Origin: an uncultured Caryophanales bacterium
Lineage (GTDB): Bacteria; Bacillota_I; Bacilli_A; RF39; UBA660
Direction: 5' to 3'
Assembly: GCA_947169395.1 (NCBI GenBank)
Contig: CAMVPJ010000051.1
Coordinates: 1 to 5,608, forward strand
DNA: 5,608 nt
The notes beneath the pieces are model-generated. The model did not search any database and was not told the DNA's origin. It worked only from the letters and a program-made list of their open reading frames with translations. The first letter of the stretch is position 1; every line of letters begins with the position of its first letter. Below, piece after piece: positions 1 to 5,608 of the stretch. The position numbers and the translations under genes were made by a program.

Positions 1-713
1 TTAAATAAAACATCCATAGTACCTTTAAGATCACTTAAACTAATATCTTTATCAACAAGTAACCCTTCAATTTGCATAAATTGATGAGAATGAGATGCAT
101 CATCATCATCTCTTCTATAAGTCTTTCCTGGACATATCATTCTAATAGGAACTTTTCCTTCTCCTTTTAACATAGTTCTAACTTGTACTGGAGAAGTTTG
201 ACTACGAAGAAGAATTTCTTCACCATCAATATAAAAAGTATCTTGAGCATCTCTTGCAGGATGTCCTTTAGGAATATTTAACATTTCAAAGTTATATTTA
301 TCTAATTCTATTTCAGGCCCATCTACGACATCATATCCCATAGACATAAATACTTCTTCTACTTCTTCAATAACTTTCTCTAATATATTAGGTGCTCCTA
401 CTTCCACTTTAGTAGCAGGTAAACTTATATCAATTGCTTCTTTTTCTAATCTTTCATTAAGAATCTTAGTATCAATTTTATCTTTAGTTTTATTAAAATA
501 TTCATTAAAAGTATTTCTAAGTTCATTAACTAACATACCAAATTCTTTCTTTTCTTCATTTGGTACATTCTTAATTTCACCATTAAGTTCAGTAATAAGA
601 CCTTTTTTGCCTAAATACTTTACCCTTAAATCATCTAATACTTTTAAATCATCTGTATCTACTAAATCTTTTTTTAGTAAATCTTTAACTTCTTTAATTT
701 TCTTATTTTCCAT
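1..713 (-). CDS. pheS: Phenylalanyl-tRNA synthetase alpha subunit, partial (3' end outside window)
   Basis: This is the alpha subunit of the cytoplasmic alpha2-beta2 enzyme that charges tRNA-Phe with phenylalanine. I translated 237 codons from the ATG at 713; the frame is still open at the left edge, so roughly the last third of a usual ~340-residue protein is missing. Residues 1-95 are a charged, Lys/Glu-rich helical arm containing the family motif RVKYLGKKG (30-38). The catalytic core then begins: GPEIELDKYNFEMLNIP (132-148), HPARDAQDTFY (151-161), LLRSQTSPVQVRTM (168-181) and the motif-2 region CPGKTYRRDDDDASHSHQF (194-212), followed by QIEGLLVD. These match Bacillus-type PheS closely. The start is supported by GGAGG six bases upstream. 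That site overlaps the stop codon of the HAD gene, 9 bases away, so the two genes are transcriptionally and probably translationally linked under the Phe T-box. pheT would be expected just beyond the window. Confidence 0.97.
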   Translation of the reverse strand, partial: MENKKIKEVKDLLKKDLVDTDDLKVLDDLRVKYLGKKGLITELNGEIKNVPNEEKKEFGMLVNELRNTFNEYFNKTKDKIDTKILNERLEKEAIDISLPATKVEVGAPNILEKVIEEVEEVFMSMGYDVVDGPEIELDKYNFEMLNIPKGHPARDAQDTFYIDGEEILLRSQTSPVQVRTMLKGEGKVPIRMICPGKTYRRDDDDASHSHQFMQIEGLLVDKDISLSDLKGTMDVLF

Positions 714-722
714 AAGTTCCTC

Positions 723-1346
723 CTATTTTATTAATTCACTTAAACTTTTTACTTTTACCAATTCTTTAGGATACCTATCATCTGGATCATAAAGAATTGC
801 ATTTATTCCAAGACTTATTGGCGGAGCATAGTCTGCTTTATAATTATCTCCTATGATAGTACAATTACTAATAGGATAATTACCAATAGCTCTCATATAT
901 GCCCCACGATTTGGTTTAGTTATAACATCTCCTGAATATATTTCATCAAATAATTCTAGTAAATCATGTCTTTTTAGTCTTTCTCTTTGACTATCACCAA
1001 ACCAATTTGTAAGAATAACACTACTTTTTCCAGTTCTTTTATTATATTCTAAAAACTTTCTTGCAAATGGTTCAACAGTATCTTTCATATTTCTTACTAA
1101 ATCATCCCATTCTTGTATATTCTTTGCTGTAAAAGAAAGATTAGTATTATTACTTAAATAATGAGCCAATAATTCATAGTCATACCTTCTAACAGTTTTC
1201 TCATATCCCCATAATATTTTAGACATATTATTTGAAAAATTTCTACCTTCTTCTTTTCCAAATATATCAATAAAATATTGATGAAGTTCAGTCCAATTAG
1301 GTCTTAATAAAGTATAATCTTGATCACATATACGTCTTTCTCCCAA
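723..1346 (-). CDS. HAD-superfamily hydrolase, first gene of the Phe T-box operon
   Basis: This is a 207-residue cytoplasmic protein with all four haloacid dehalogenase motifs in order. Motif I is DQDYT (D8 nucleophile, D10 acid/base), motif II is LTN with T113, motif III is K144 in TKPNRGAY, and motif IV is GDNYKAD with D167 and D172. A helical cap of about 80 residues lies between motifs I and II, as in C1-capped phosphatases of the phosphoglycolate phosphatase/beta-phosphoglucomutase type. Phosphomonoester hydrolysis is the likely chemistry; the substrate cannot be told. The start is TTG, with AGGGGG seven bases upstream and directly after the T-box terminator. No ATG occurs in frame before residue 41, which lies beyond motif I, so TTG is well supported. 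The leading strand before motif I is very short (about seven residues), and motif IV has Lys where Asn is common. The gene sits between a Phe T-box and pheS, so it should be induced when phenylalanine is scarce. A link to phenylalanine or aminoacylation metabolism is an inference from position only. Confidence 0.85.
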   Translation of the reverse strand: MGERRICDQDYTLLRPNWTELHQYFIDIFGKEEGRNFSNNMSKILWGYEKTVRRYDYELLAHYLSNNTNLSFTAKNIQEWDDLVRNMKDTVEPFARKFLEYNKRTGKSSVILTNWFGDSQRERLKRHDLLELFDEIYSGDVITKPNRGAYMRAIGNYPISNCTIIGDNYKADYAPPISLGINAILYDPDDRYPKELVKVKSLSELIK

Positions 1347-1353
1347 TATAATA

Positions 1354-1359
1354 CCCCCT
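1354..1359 (-). promoter_or_regulatory. Ribosome binding site of the HAD gene
   Basis: AGGGGG lies seven bases before the TTG at 1346 and immediately after the eight-T tract of the T-box terminator. It is the only Shine-Dalgarno-like sequence near the N-terminus. It fixes the non-ATG start that keeps HAD motif I in the protein. Confidence 0.7.
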
Positions 1360-1419
1360 AAAAAAAATAACTATAAATTTAAGGACGAATTACTCGCGGT
1401 ACCACCTTAATTTATAGTT
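1360..1419 (-). terminator. Intrinsic terminator of the T-box leader
   Basis: The arm at 1419-1405 pairs with the arm at 1384-1369 over about 15 base pairs with one bulged base, and is followed by A and then eight T (1367-1360). The 5' arm ends with the AAGG of the T-box and the 3' arm begins with the CCUU used by the antiterminator, so the two structures exclude each other, as in transcriptional T-boxes. Charged tRNA-Phe should favour this hairpin and stop transcription before the HAD gene. It is also the first convincing terminator after the YfhO gene. Confidence 0.9.
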
Positions 1420-1577
1420 ATTGATTACTATACACTTAAATCTTTTAACGCAAGATAAACGCTTACTATTAATAAGAGCTCCTAAGACGAATTCATTAAC
1501 TATTATTGATTATTTTCACCAGCCATAATCTCTCTACAAATAAATCATTAATTACTACTTCTTAATCAATGCCGATA
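1360..1577 (-). promoter_or_regulatory. T-box leader specific for tRNA-Phe
   Basis: This untranslated leader is a tRNA-sensing transcription switch. Stem I can be drawn by hand. A basal helix pairs UUAAG (1565-1561) with CUUAG (1486-1482). AGUA (1559-1556) faces the specifier loop. UAAUUA (1554-1549) pairs with UAGUUA (1502-1497), and UUAUU (1543-1539) with AAUAA (1507-1503). An AGAGA bulge (1535-1531) precedes the apical helix GAUUAU/AUAAUC (1530-1525/1513-1508), which holds the conserved GGCUGGUGAAA loop. The specifier is UUC (1491-1489), preceded by GAA and followed by a purine, so it reads Phe and agrees with pheS downstream. A 6-bp hairpin at 1476-1462 may be Stem III. The T-box core AAGGUGGUACCGCG (1408-1395) forms the antiterminator: AAGG pairs with CCUU (1384-1381), bulge UGGUACC, then GCGA with UCGU. 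UGGU would pair with an ACCA tRNA 3' end. The 5' end is estimated from the promoter. Confidence 0.93.
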
Positions 1578-1582
1578 TGCGT

Positions 1583-1611
1583 ATTATAGCATATTTATTT
1601 TTTTTTGTATA
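1583..1611 (-). promoter_or_regulatory. Promoter of the T-box / HAD / pheS unit
   Basis: The -35 element TATACA (1611-1606; four of six matches to TTGACA) is followed by a 17-base spacer and a perfect -10 TATAAT (1588-1583). A TG one base upstream makes an extended -10. Transcription should start near 1576-1578, at the head of the T-box leader. The -35 element lies inside the last codons of the YfhO gene. This looks like a housekeeping sigma-A promoter. Confidence 0.75.
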
Positions 1612-3799
1612 CTATTTTAAATAAATATATTAAATATATAAAACATGAAATTAGTGATAATATTATACCTACTCTAAATCCTCTAGGTTCATAAGTAACA
1701 AGAATATTATTCTTACCCTTATTTATCTTAATACCAATAAATCCATTATTAACATTATAAATATCTACTTTTTTATTATTATTAGTTGCTTTAAATCCCT
1801 CATCATAAGGAATTTGATATATCGCAATAGTATCATTATCAGATTCAATATTTGATTTAAATCCATCATTAATAAATATAAATTTATTACTTAAATACTT
1901 AGTATTATTTGGATAAAAATCTTTAAATAACTTAATCTGATTATTATCAAGAATAATCTTTTCATTTAATGCTTTAATTCTATCTTCAAAACTCAAACTA
2001 TTAAAAGTATCTAACTTCATATAATCATTAACACTATATCCAAATTCTTTATATTGAGTATTTTCATATATCTTATAATTACCTATATCTTCAATATATT
2101 TATAATTATCAATATCATCACCACAACTAATAATATATCTAACACCTAATATATTATTTAATTCCTTATTATTTATATCTATCTCAGTATAAACACTTCT
2201 TAGAATACCAACACTATTATAAAAACTAAATGCATTACCGCTAATATTAGAATTAAATGCTCTTATATTATTAATTTTATTAATATAACCAATATTACTT
2301 CTACAATTTTTACTACTATTAAATCTATAATTCTTATATTTATTAAATTCACTCTTTTTAGTAATAAAATCTTTATAATCAGTTTCTATTTTAAAATTAT
2401 TATATTTATACTTATAAATCATATAATTACCATGAATAGATACATATATAAATATAAATATTATTAAGATTAATATATTTTTATTTCTAAATCTATTACT
2501 TAATAGTACTCCTATAATACCAAATATCATTTCAAGTACTATTACTATTAAATAATACCTATCTAATATATTAAAGCTATATATTTTATTATAAATAAAA
2601 CTAAATAATATAAGTACAAGTAATGAAATAATAGTAATTTTAATTCCACTAGTTATATCTAATTTATCTTCAATACTCTTAATAGACATTAAAGACATAA
2701 TAAGTATAGGCATAAAAAACCATCTAGCATAATAACCTGTATTAAATAAAACAAAACTATTATTTAATATTGGAATAAACATAAATATTAAACTAATAAT
2801 AAATAGTATAGTATAAGGACTCCTCTTATTTTTAATTAAATAAGGTATTACAAGTACTAATCCTACTACTGGTAAATAAGCTTCTACACTACTGTAATTA
2901 GTTTCCATTAATAAACTTCTATTTGCCATTACTTCTGGAGGTAAAAACATACCTTTAACAATTTCAAAATAATTAGTAAATGGATATTTAACCATATCTA
3001 TAAAAGTCCAATTATTTGTAATTCTCGGATTAGATATAGTAAATAAGAATACTGGTAATAGTACAAACATAGACATTAGTATTCCAATTAATACTTCAAA
3101 TACTAAATTGATAAATAATTTTTTATTAATTTTATAATCCTTACAAATAAACTTTATTATAAAGTAAATAAATACAAATATACATTCACCAATAAAGAAA
3201 AACCAATTAGTAATAGCACATAAAAGAATAACTAAACTGAGTCTTCCTTTTTTGTTATCATAAACTAACCTATCTAAAGAATATAATAACAATGGAAAGA
3301 ATGCCACTACATCATGAAAATGATAAAATAAGATATTTGTTAATTGAAAACCACTAAAAGTATAAAGTAATGATCCAAGAATAGCATAATTTTTATTTTT
3401 AACATATCTTTCTAAAAACATATATGAACAAATTCCTGAAATTCCATATTTAAATATAAATATAGGTCCAATTAAATAAGGAAACAATTTTTCTGGAAAT
3501 AAATATCCTATTAAATTAAAAGGACTAAATAAATTATAAAAACTAAATGTTCCTATAAAATTGCTTCCCATTTCATTAAACCATGTCCATAATATATTAC
3601 CATGTTTAATTGAATAATTAATTAACATATTAAATGGTATTTGTTGATTATTAAAATCTGCAATTAAATTATATATACCATGTCCCATAATAATATTAGG
3701 TACTATTATAATAGAGCCTAATATTATTGATAAAAAGAAAGATATAAGTTTTTTATTATTTCTTATTTTTTTTAACATCTTTACACATCTTATATGCAT
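1595..3799 (-). CDS. YfhO-family multi-pass membrane protein (GT-C-like glycosyltransferase)
   Basis: This is a 734-residue integral membrane protein, slightly shorter than typical YfhO (about 800-860 residues). A basic N-terminus (KKIRNNKK) precedes the first membrane helix at about 18-38. The first outer loop carries ADFNNQQIPF (47-56), the Asp-containing signature loop of GT-C-like lipid-linked sugar transferases. About a dozen hydrophobic segments follow up to about residue 460. An outer domain contains the YfhO hallmarks NILGVRYIIS and YKIYENTQYKEFGYS. A last helix ends in the basic tail FKIVYKKK. In Bacillus and Listeria, YfhO-family proteins add sugars to (lipo)teichoic acids outside the membrane; that role here is inferred from the family. 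The ATG at 3799 overlaps folD by 44 bases. An ATG at 3778 (residue 8, MLKKIRNNKK) is an equally reasonable start. The gene is extremely rich in Ile, Asn and Lys codons. The promoter of the next unit overlaps its last codons. Confidence 0.88.
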   Translation of the reverse strand: MHIRCVKMLKKIRNNKKLISFFLSIILGSIIIVPNIIMGHGIYNLIADFNNQQIPFNMLINYSIKHGNILWTWFNEMGSNFIGTFSFYNLFSPFNLIGYLFPEKLFPYLIGPIFIFKYGISGICSYMFLERYVKNKNYAILGSLLYTFSGFQLTNILFYHFHDVVAFFPLLLYSLDRLVYDNKKGRLSLVILLCAITNWFFFIGECIFVFIYFIIKFICKDYKINKKLFINLVFEVLIGILMSMFVLLPVFLFTISNPRITNNWTFIDMVKYPFTNYFEIVKGMFLPPEVMANRSLLMETNYSSVEAYLPVVGLVLVIPYLIKNKRSPYTILFIISLIFMFIPILNNSFVLFNTGYYARWFFMPILIMSLMSIKSIEDKLDITSGIKITIISLLVLILFSFIYNKIYSFNILDRYYLIVIVLEMIFGIIGVLLSNRFRNKNILILIIFIFIYVSIHGNYMIYKYKYNNFKIETDYKDFITKKSEFNKYKNYRFNSSKNCRSNIGYINKINNIRAFNSNISGNAFSFYNSVGILRSVYTEIDINNKELNNILGVRYIISCGDDIDNYKYIEDIGNYKIYENTQYKEFGYSVNDYMKLDTFNSLSFEDRIKALNEKIILDNNQIKLFKDFYPNNTKYLSNKFIFINDGFKSNIESDNDTIAIYQIPYDEGFKATNNNKKVDIYNVNNGFIGIKINKGKNNILVTYEPRGFRVGIILSLISCFIYLIYLFKIVYKKK

Positions 3800-4592
3800 T
3801 TAATAAATTCTCATAAATTGAGTATACTGTCATTTGACCAACTCCTCCAGGAACAGGAGTCAAATATTTATAATCCTTAACTTCACTAGAAACATCTCCA
3901 CAAATATGTCCATCTTTAAAATTAAATCCTACATCTATTAAGATAACATCTTTATTAACCATATCAGGAGTAATAAAATCCGCTTTGCCAACACTTGTAA
4001 TAACAATATCCGCATTCTTTGTATGTTTTTTTAAATCCTTAGTCTTAGAGTGACATATAGTAACTGTAGAATTTCTATTAAGAAGTAAACTATATAAAGC
4101 TTTACCTATATGAATACTTCTGCCAATAATAGTAACATCAGTTCCTTCTAATGGAATCTTATAATAATCTAATATTTTCATAATACCTAAAGCAGTACAA
4201 GGAACTAATGCATCTTTTTGACCATGCATCAATTTAACTATATTAACGTCATTTACTCCATCAATATCCTTAATAGGATTAATTCTATTTCTAATAACTT
4301 CATAATCTAAATTCTTTGGAATAGGTAATTGTAAAATAATACCATGACAATCATCCTTATCATTTAACTCATCTATTAATTTACAAAGTTTTGAAGTAGT
4401 AGTCTTCTCTAATTTAATTAACTCAAAATTAACTCCCAAATCTTCTGCCAGTTTTCTTTTTTGATTAATATATTTATTACTAGCAAAATCATCACCAACT
4501 TGAATTACAGTCAACCCACATTTAATTTTTTTAAATTTTTTACTTAACTCCTTTAATAGACTTTCTCTAACTTCTTTTCCATCAAATAACAT
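3756..4592 (-). CDS. folD: Bifunctional methylenetetrahydrofolate dehydrogenase / methenyltetrahydrofolate cyclohydrolase
   Basis: This cytoplasmic enzyme interconverts 5,10-methylene-, 5,10-methenyl- and 10-formyl-tetrahydrofolate for purine and formyl-Met synthesis. It has 278 residues from the ATG at 4592, a normal length. Visible signatures are VGDDFASNKYINQKRKLAEDLG with catalytic-type Tyr41 and Lys45, HGIILQLPIP with Gln88, KDIDGVND with Asp111, PCTALG (131-136), the nucleotide-binding IIGRS (155-159), ADIVITSVG and TPVPGGVGQMT near the end. The frame can be extended to a TTG at 4604. GGAAG five bases before the ATG acts better as a ribosome site, and the family normally starts with a few residues before the DGK motif, so I chose the ATG. 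Three usually conserved prolines are replaced: PCTP to PCTA, GKP to GKA and GGVGPMT to GGVGQMT. The catalytic residues remain, so activity is likely. It lies 22 bases after frr and overlaps the YfhO gene. Confidence 0.95.
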   Translation of the reverse strand: MLFDGKEVRESLLKELSKKFKKIKCGLTVIQVGDDFASNKYINQKRKLAEDLGVNFELIKLEKTTTSKLCKLIDELNDKDDCHGIILQLPIPKNLDYEVIRNRINPIKDIDGVNDVNIVKLMHGQKDALVPCTALGIMKILDYYKIPLEGTDVTIIGRSIHIGKALYSLLLNRNSTVTICHSKTKDLKKHTKNADIVITSVGKADFITPDMVNKDVILIDVGFNFKDGHICGDVSSEVKDYKYLTPVPGGVGQMTVYSIYENLLNAYKMCKDVKKNKK

Positions 4593-4597
4593 AATAA

Positions 4598-4602
4598 CTT
4601 CC
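4598..4602 (-). promoter_or_regulatory. Ribosome binding site deciding the folD start
   Basis: GGAAG lies five bases upstream of the ATG at 4592. It overlaps the last base of the alternative TTG at 4604, so it cannot serve that codon. It directly follows the T tract of the frr hairpin. Confidence 0.6.
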
Positions 4603-4634
4603 AAAAAAGAATTACTAAACAGTAAGTAATTCTT
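4603..4634 (-). terminator. Terminator-like hairpin between frr and folD
   Basis: AAGAATTACT (4634-4625) and AGTAATTCTT (4616-4607) are perfect 10-bp complements with an 8-base loop. With the arm's last bases they give six consecutive T (4608-4603). This is the shape of an AT-rich Rho-independent terminator. The 5' arm lies in the last codons of frr, and the TAG stop (4617-4615) spans the loop/3'-arm junction. There is no room for a promoter between the hairpin and the folD ribosome site, so it is more likely a partial terminator or 3'-end stabiliser than a complete block. Only two of the ten pairs contain G or C, so its strength is uncertain. Confidence 0.6.
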
Positions 4635-5163
4635 GTTCTTTCTCCTTTAACTTATTTTCTATTTTTTTATTATAATCATTAACTAAATCTTGAATATCCT
4701 TTTCCATTCCTTTTTCTTCATCTTCTGGTAATTCTAATTTTTTAATATCTTCTATCCCATCATGACGAATATTTCTAATAGAAACTTTAGCATCTTCTGC
4801 AATTGACTTAACTTGTTTAGCTAATTCTCTTCTTCTTTCTTCTGTTAGTTCAGGAATAACTATACGTATAGTCTCTCCATCATTTCCAGGATTGTATCCT
4901 AAATTAGAGGTCAAAATAGCTCTTTCAATTGCTCCTAAACATCCTTTATCAAAAGGTTTGATAAGTAATTGTCTAGCTTCTGGAACTGTAATATTTGCCA
5001 ATTGTTTTAATGGTGTCATAACTCCATAATACTCAACAACAATACCATCCAAACTTGACGGATTTGCACGACCAGCCCTAACAGTAGTAAATCTTTTTTC
5101 AAGATTTTCTAAAGTCTTATCCATTTTTTCAGTAACATCTAAAATAACCATATCACTATCCAC
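4615..5163 (-). CDS. frr: Ribosome recycling factor
   Basis: RRF binds the post-termination ribosome with EF-G and splits it so that the subunits can be reused; it is normally essential. The protein has 182 residues, against about 185 in Bacillus. It shows the family blocks EKMDKTLENLEKRF, VRAGRANPSSLD (28-39), VEYYGVMTPLKQLANITVPEAR, a LTEERRRELAKQVK helix and AKVSIRNIRHDGIEDIKKLE. The end is Glu/Lys-rich helix. The linker after KKLELPEDEEKG is a few residues shorter than in Bacillus. The start is GTG at 5163, with GAGGAG 11 bases upstream, and it gives nearly the same N-terminal length as Bacillus RRF. The ATG four codons on (5151) has no comparable ribosome site. pyrH, the usual upstream partner of frr, is not adjacent here. 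folD follows after a hairpin. Confidence 0.97.
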   Translation of the reverse strand: MDSDMVILDVTEKMDKTLENLEKRFTTVRAGRANPSSLDGIVVEYYGVMTPLKQLANITVPEARQLLIKPFDKGCLGAIERAILTSNLGYNPGNDGETIRIVIPELTEERRRELAKQVKSIAEDAKVSIRNIRHDGIEDIKKLELPEDEEKGMEKDIQDLVNDYNKKIENKLKEKEQELLTV

Positions 5164-5186
5164 AAGTAATCACTCTCCTCTTCTTC

Positions 5187-5215
5187 ATTATATTATATTA
5201 TTAATTTAAAATAAA
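5187..5215 (-). promoter_or_regulatory. Possible promoter for frr
   Basis: Two overlapping TATAAT hexamers (5197-5192 and 5192-5187) lie just upstream of the frr ribosome site. The downstream copy has TTTATT 17 bases further up as a weak -35 element (5215-5210). The stretch is almost pure A/T, so such matches can arise by chance. Its position after a terminator and before frr makes a promoter plausible. Confidence 0.35.
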
Positions 5216-5216
5216 G

Positions 5217-5238
5217 AAAAAAGTACTAAAAAGTACTT
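5217..5238 (-). terminator. Hairpin terminator at the end of the membrane-protein gene
   Basis: AAGTACT (5238-5232), a TTTT loop (5231-5228) and AGTACTT (5227-5221) form a 7-bp hairpin with four further T (5220-5217), giving six T in a row. The TAG stop codon (5228-5226) lies across the loop/3'-arm junction. The stem is short and has only two G-C pairs, so termination may be partial. Confidence 0.55.
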
Positions 5239-5608
5239 ACATAAATCACAAAGCAAATTACACCAATCAATAATATAACAAATATTACGGTTAAAATAAC
5301 TAATATAGTATTAATTATCTTTAAACTTAAGTCATCTTCATCCTCATCGAACTCATTATAGTCAACTATTTTTACTTTTTTCTTTTTTCTAATAGTAAAT
5401 AATGGCTTTTTCTCTTTTTTAGGAGGAAGAGCAGTTTCATTAACCACTAATTCTCCAATAGGAACTGATTTTTCTATCTCATCAACTTTATTATCAGAAA
5501 CAATATCATTTATTTTATTAAATAATTCTTTATCATCAACTTTAGTCTTAGCAAGTTGTCTTTGAAGTTTCTTTTCTTCTTTTAATTTCCTTTGTTCTTC
5601 TTTTCTTC
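5226..5608 (-). CDS. Unrecognised single-pass membrane protein, partial (N-terminus outside window)
   Basis: I do not recognise this family. The frame is open from the right edge through 126 residues to TAG. The visible part starts with a Lys/Glu/Gln-rich segment likely to be a coiled coil (KEEQRKLKEEKKLQRQLAK, residues 2-20). A polar linker follows, then a basic patch (KKEKKP...RKKKK) and an acidic patch (FDEDEDD). A hydrophobic helix at about 97-123 (IINTILVILTVIFVILL...) ends four residues before the stop. The protein thus looks C-terminally anchored with a large charged, probably cytoplasmic N-terminal part. A GTG at 5447 with a GGAG-like site nearby could start a 73-residue protein. However, 53 further open codons of coherent composition upstream, in DNA where stop codons are frequent, favour a longer gene running out of the window. 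A terminator-like hairpin separates it from frr. Confidence 0.7.
   Translation of the reverse strand, partial: RKEEQRKLKEEKKLQRQLAKTKVDDKELFNKINDIVSDNKVDEIEKSVPIGELVVNETALPPKKEKKPLFTIRKKKKVKIVDYNEFDEDEDDLSLKIINTILVILTVIFVILLIGVICFVIYVSTF

Noticed and set aside
90..115. CATCATCATCATC micro-repeat on the plus strand
   Set aside because: It is the reverse complement of four GAT codons (DDDD) in the conserved motif-2 region of PheS, not a separate repeat element.
607..792. Plus-strand open frame of 61 codons rich in Ser, Phe and Leu
   Set aside because: It lies antisense across the pheS start and the HAD end, has no clear ribosome site, and its composition is what the complement of Lys/Glu-rich AT-rich coding DNA gives.
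1447..1464. Strong hairpin between the two GCG-containing segments of the T-box leader
   Set aside because: Both segments read GCG on the RNA strand and do not pair well; only two adjacent pairs form before a mismatch.
1595..3799. Extreme AT content of the YfhO gene as a sign of horizontal transfer
   Set aside because: Neighbouring genes are also very AT-rich, and a membrane protein full of Ile, Phe, Asn and Lys codons explains the difference; no flanking repeats or mobility genes are present.
4593..4604. Longer folD form starting at a TTG at 4604
   Set aside because: The GGAAG ribosome site overlaps this codon and is correctly spaced for the ATG at 4592, and the extra residues MEVI do not resemble the family.
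1..5608. Mycoplasma-type code with UGA read as tryptophan
   Set aside because: Tryptophans in the HAD and YfhO proteins are encoded by TGG, and all conserved genes are intact without in-frame TGA.

Overview
The window is very AT-rich DNA from a low-GC Bacillota-type bacterium, in the broad Bacilli / Mollicutes-relative group. The evidence is strong AT bias, Shine-Dalgarno sites of the AGGAGG type, a transcription-terminating T-box leader, a Bacillus-like PheS and RRF, and a YfhO-family membrane protein. The intact genes use TGG for tryptophan and end in TAA or TAG, so the standard bacterial code fits and a Mycoplasma-type UGA=Trp code does not. The sequence does not name a species. Every gene I can support lies on the minus strand, so the biological order runs from high to low coordinates.

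The upstream block (5608 to 1595) starts with the C-terminal part of an unrecognised single-pass membrane protein, which is open to the window edge. It is followed by a small hairpin terminator. Next come frr (ribosome recycling factor), folD (one-carbon folate enzyme) and a large YfhO-family membrane protein. frr and folD are separated by a perfect 10-bp hairpin with a T tract that overlaps the frr stop codon. The YfhO gene overlaps the end of folD. The three genes are probably read together, with the hairpin reducing or gating read-through into folD.

The downstream block (1611 to 1) is a separate regulated unit. A near-consensus extended -10 promoter overlaps the end of the YfhO gene and drives a T-box leader with a UUC (Phe) specifier. 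The leader has a complete antiterminator and a competing terminator. It is followed by a HAD-family phosphatase-like gene with a TTG start, and then by pheS, which is cut by the left edge. Uncharged tRNA-Phe should therefore switch on both the HAD protein and phenylalanyl-tRNA synthetase. No terminator is visible at the end of the YfhO gene, so the T-box terminator may also stop transcripts arriving from the frr-folD-yfhO block.

The most noteworthy points are the HAD gene placed first in a Phe-specific T-box operon, the two terminator-like hairpins that place the TAG stop codon at the loop/3'-arm junction, and the loss of several conserved prolines in FolD. I saw no mobile element, CRISPR array, tRNA or rRNA. 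Nothing here amounts to a clearly new biological system.
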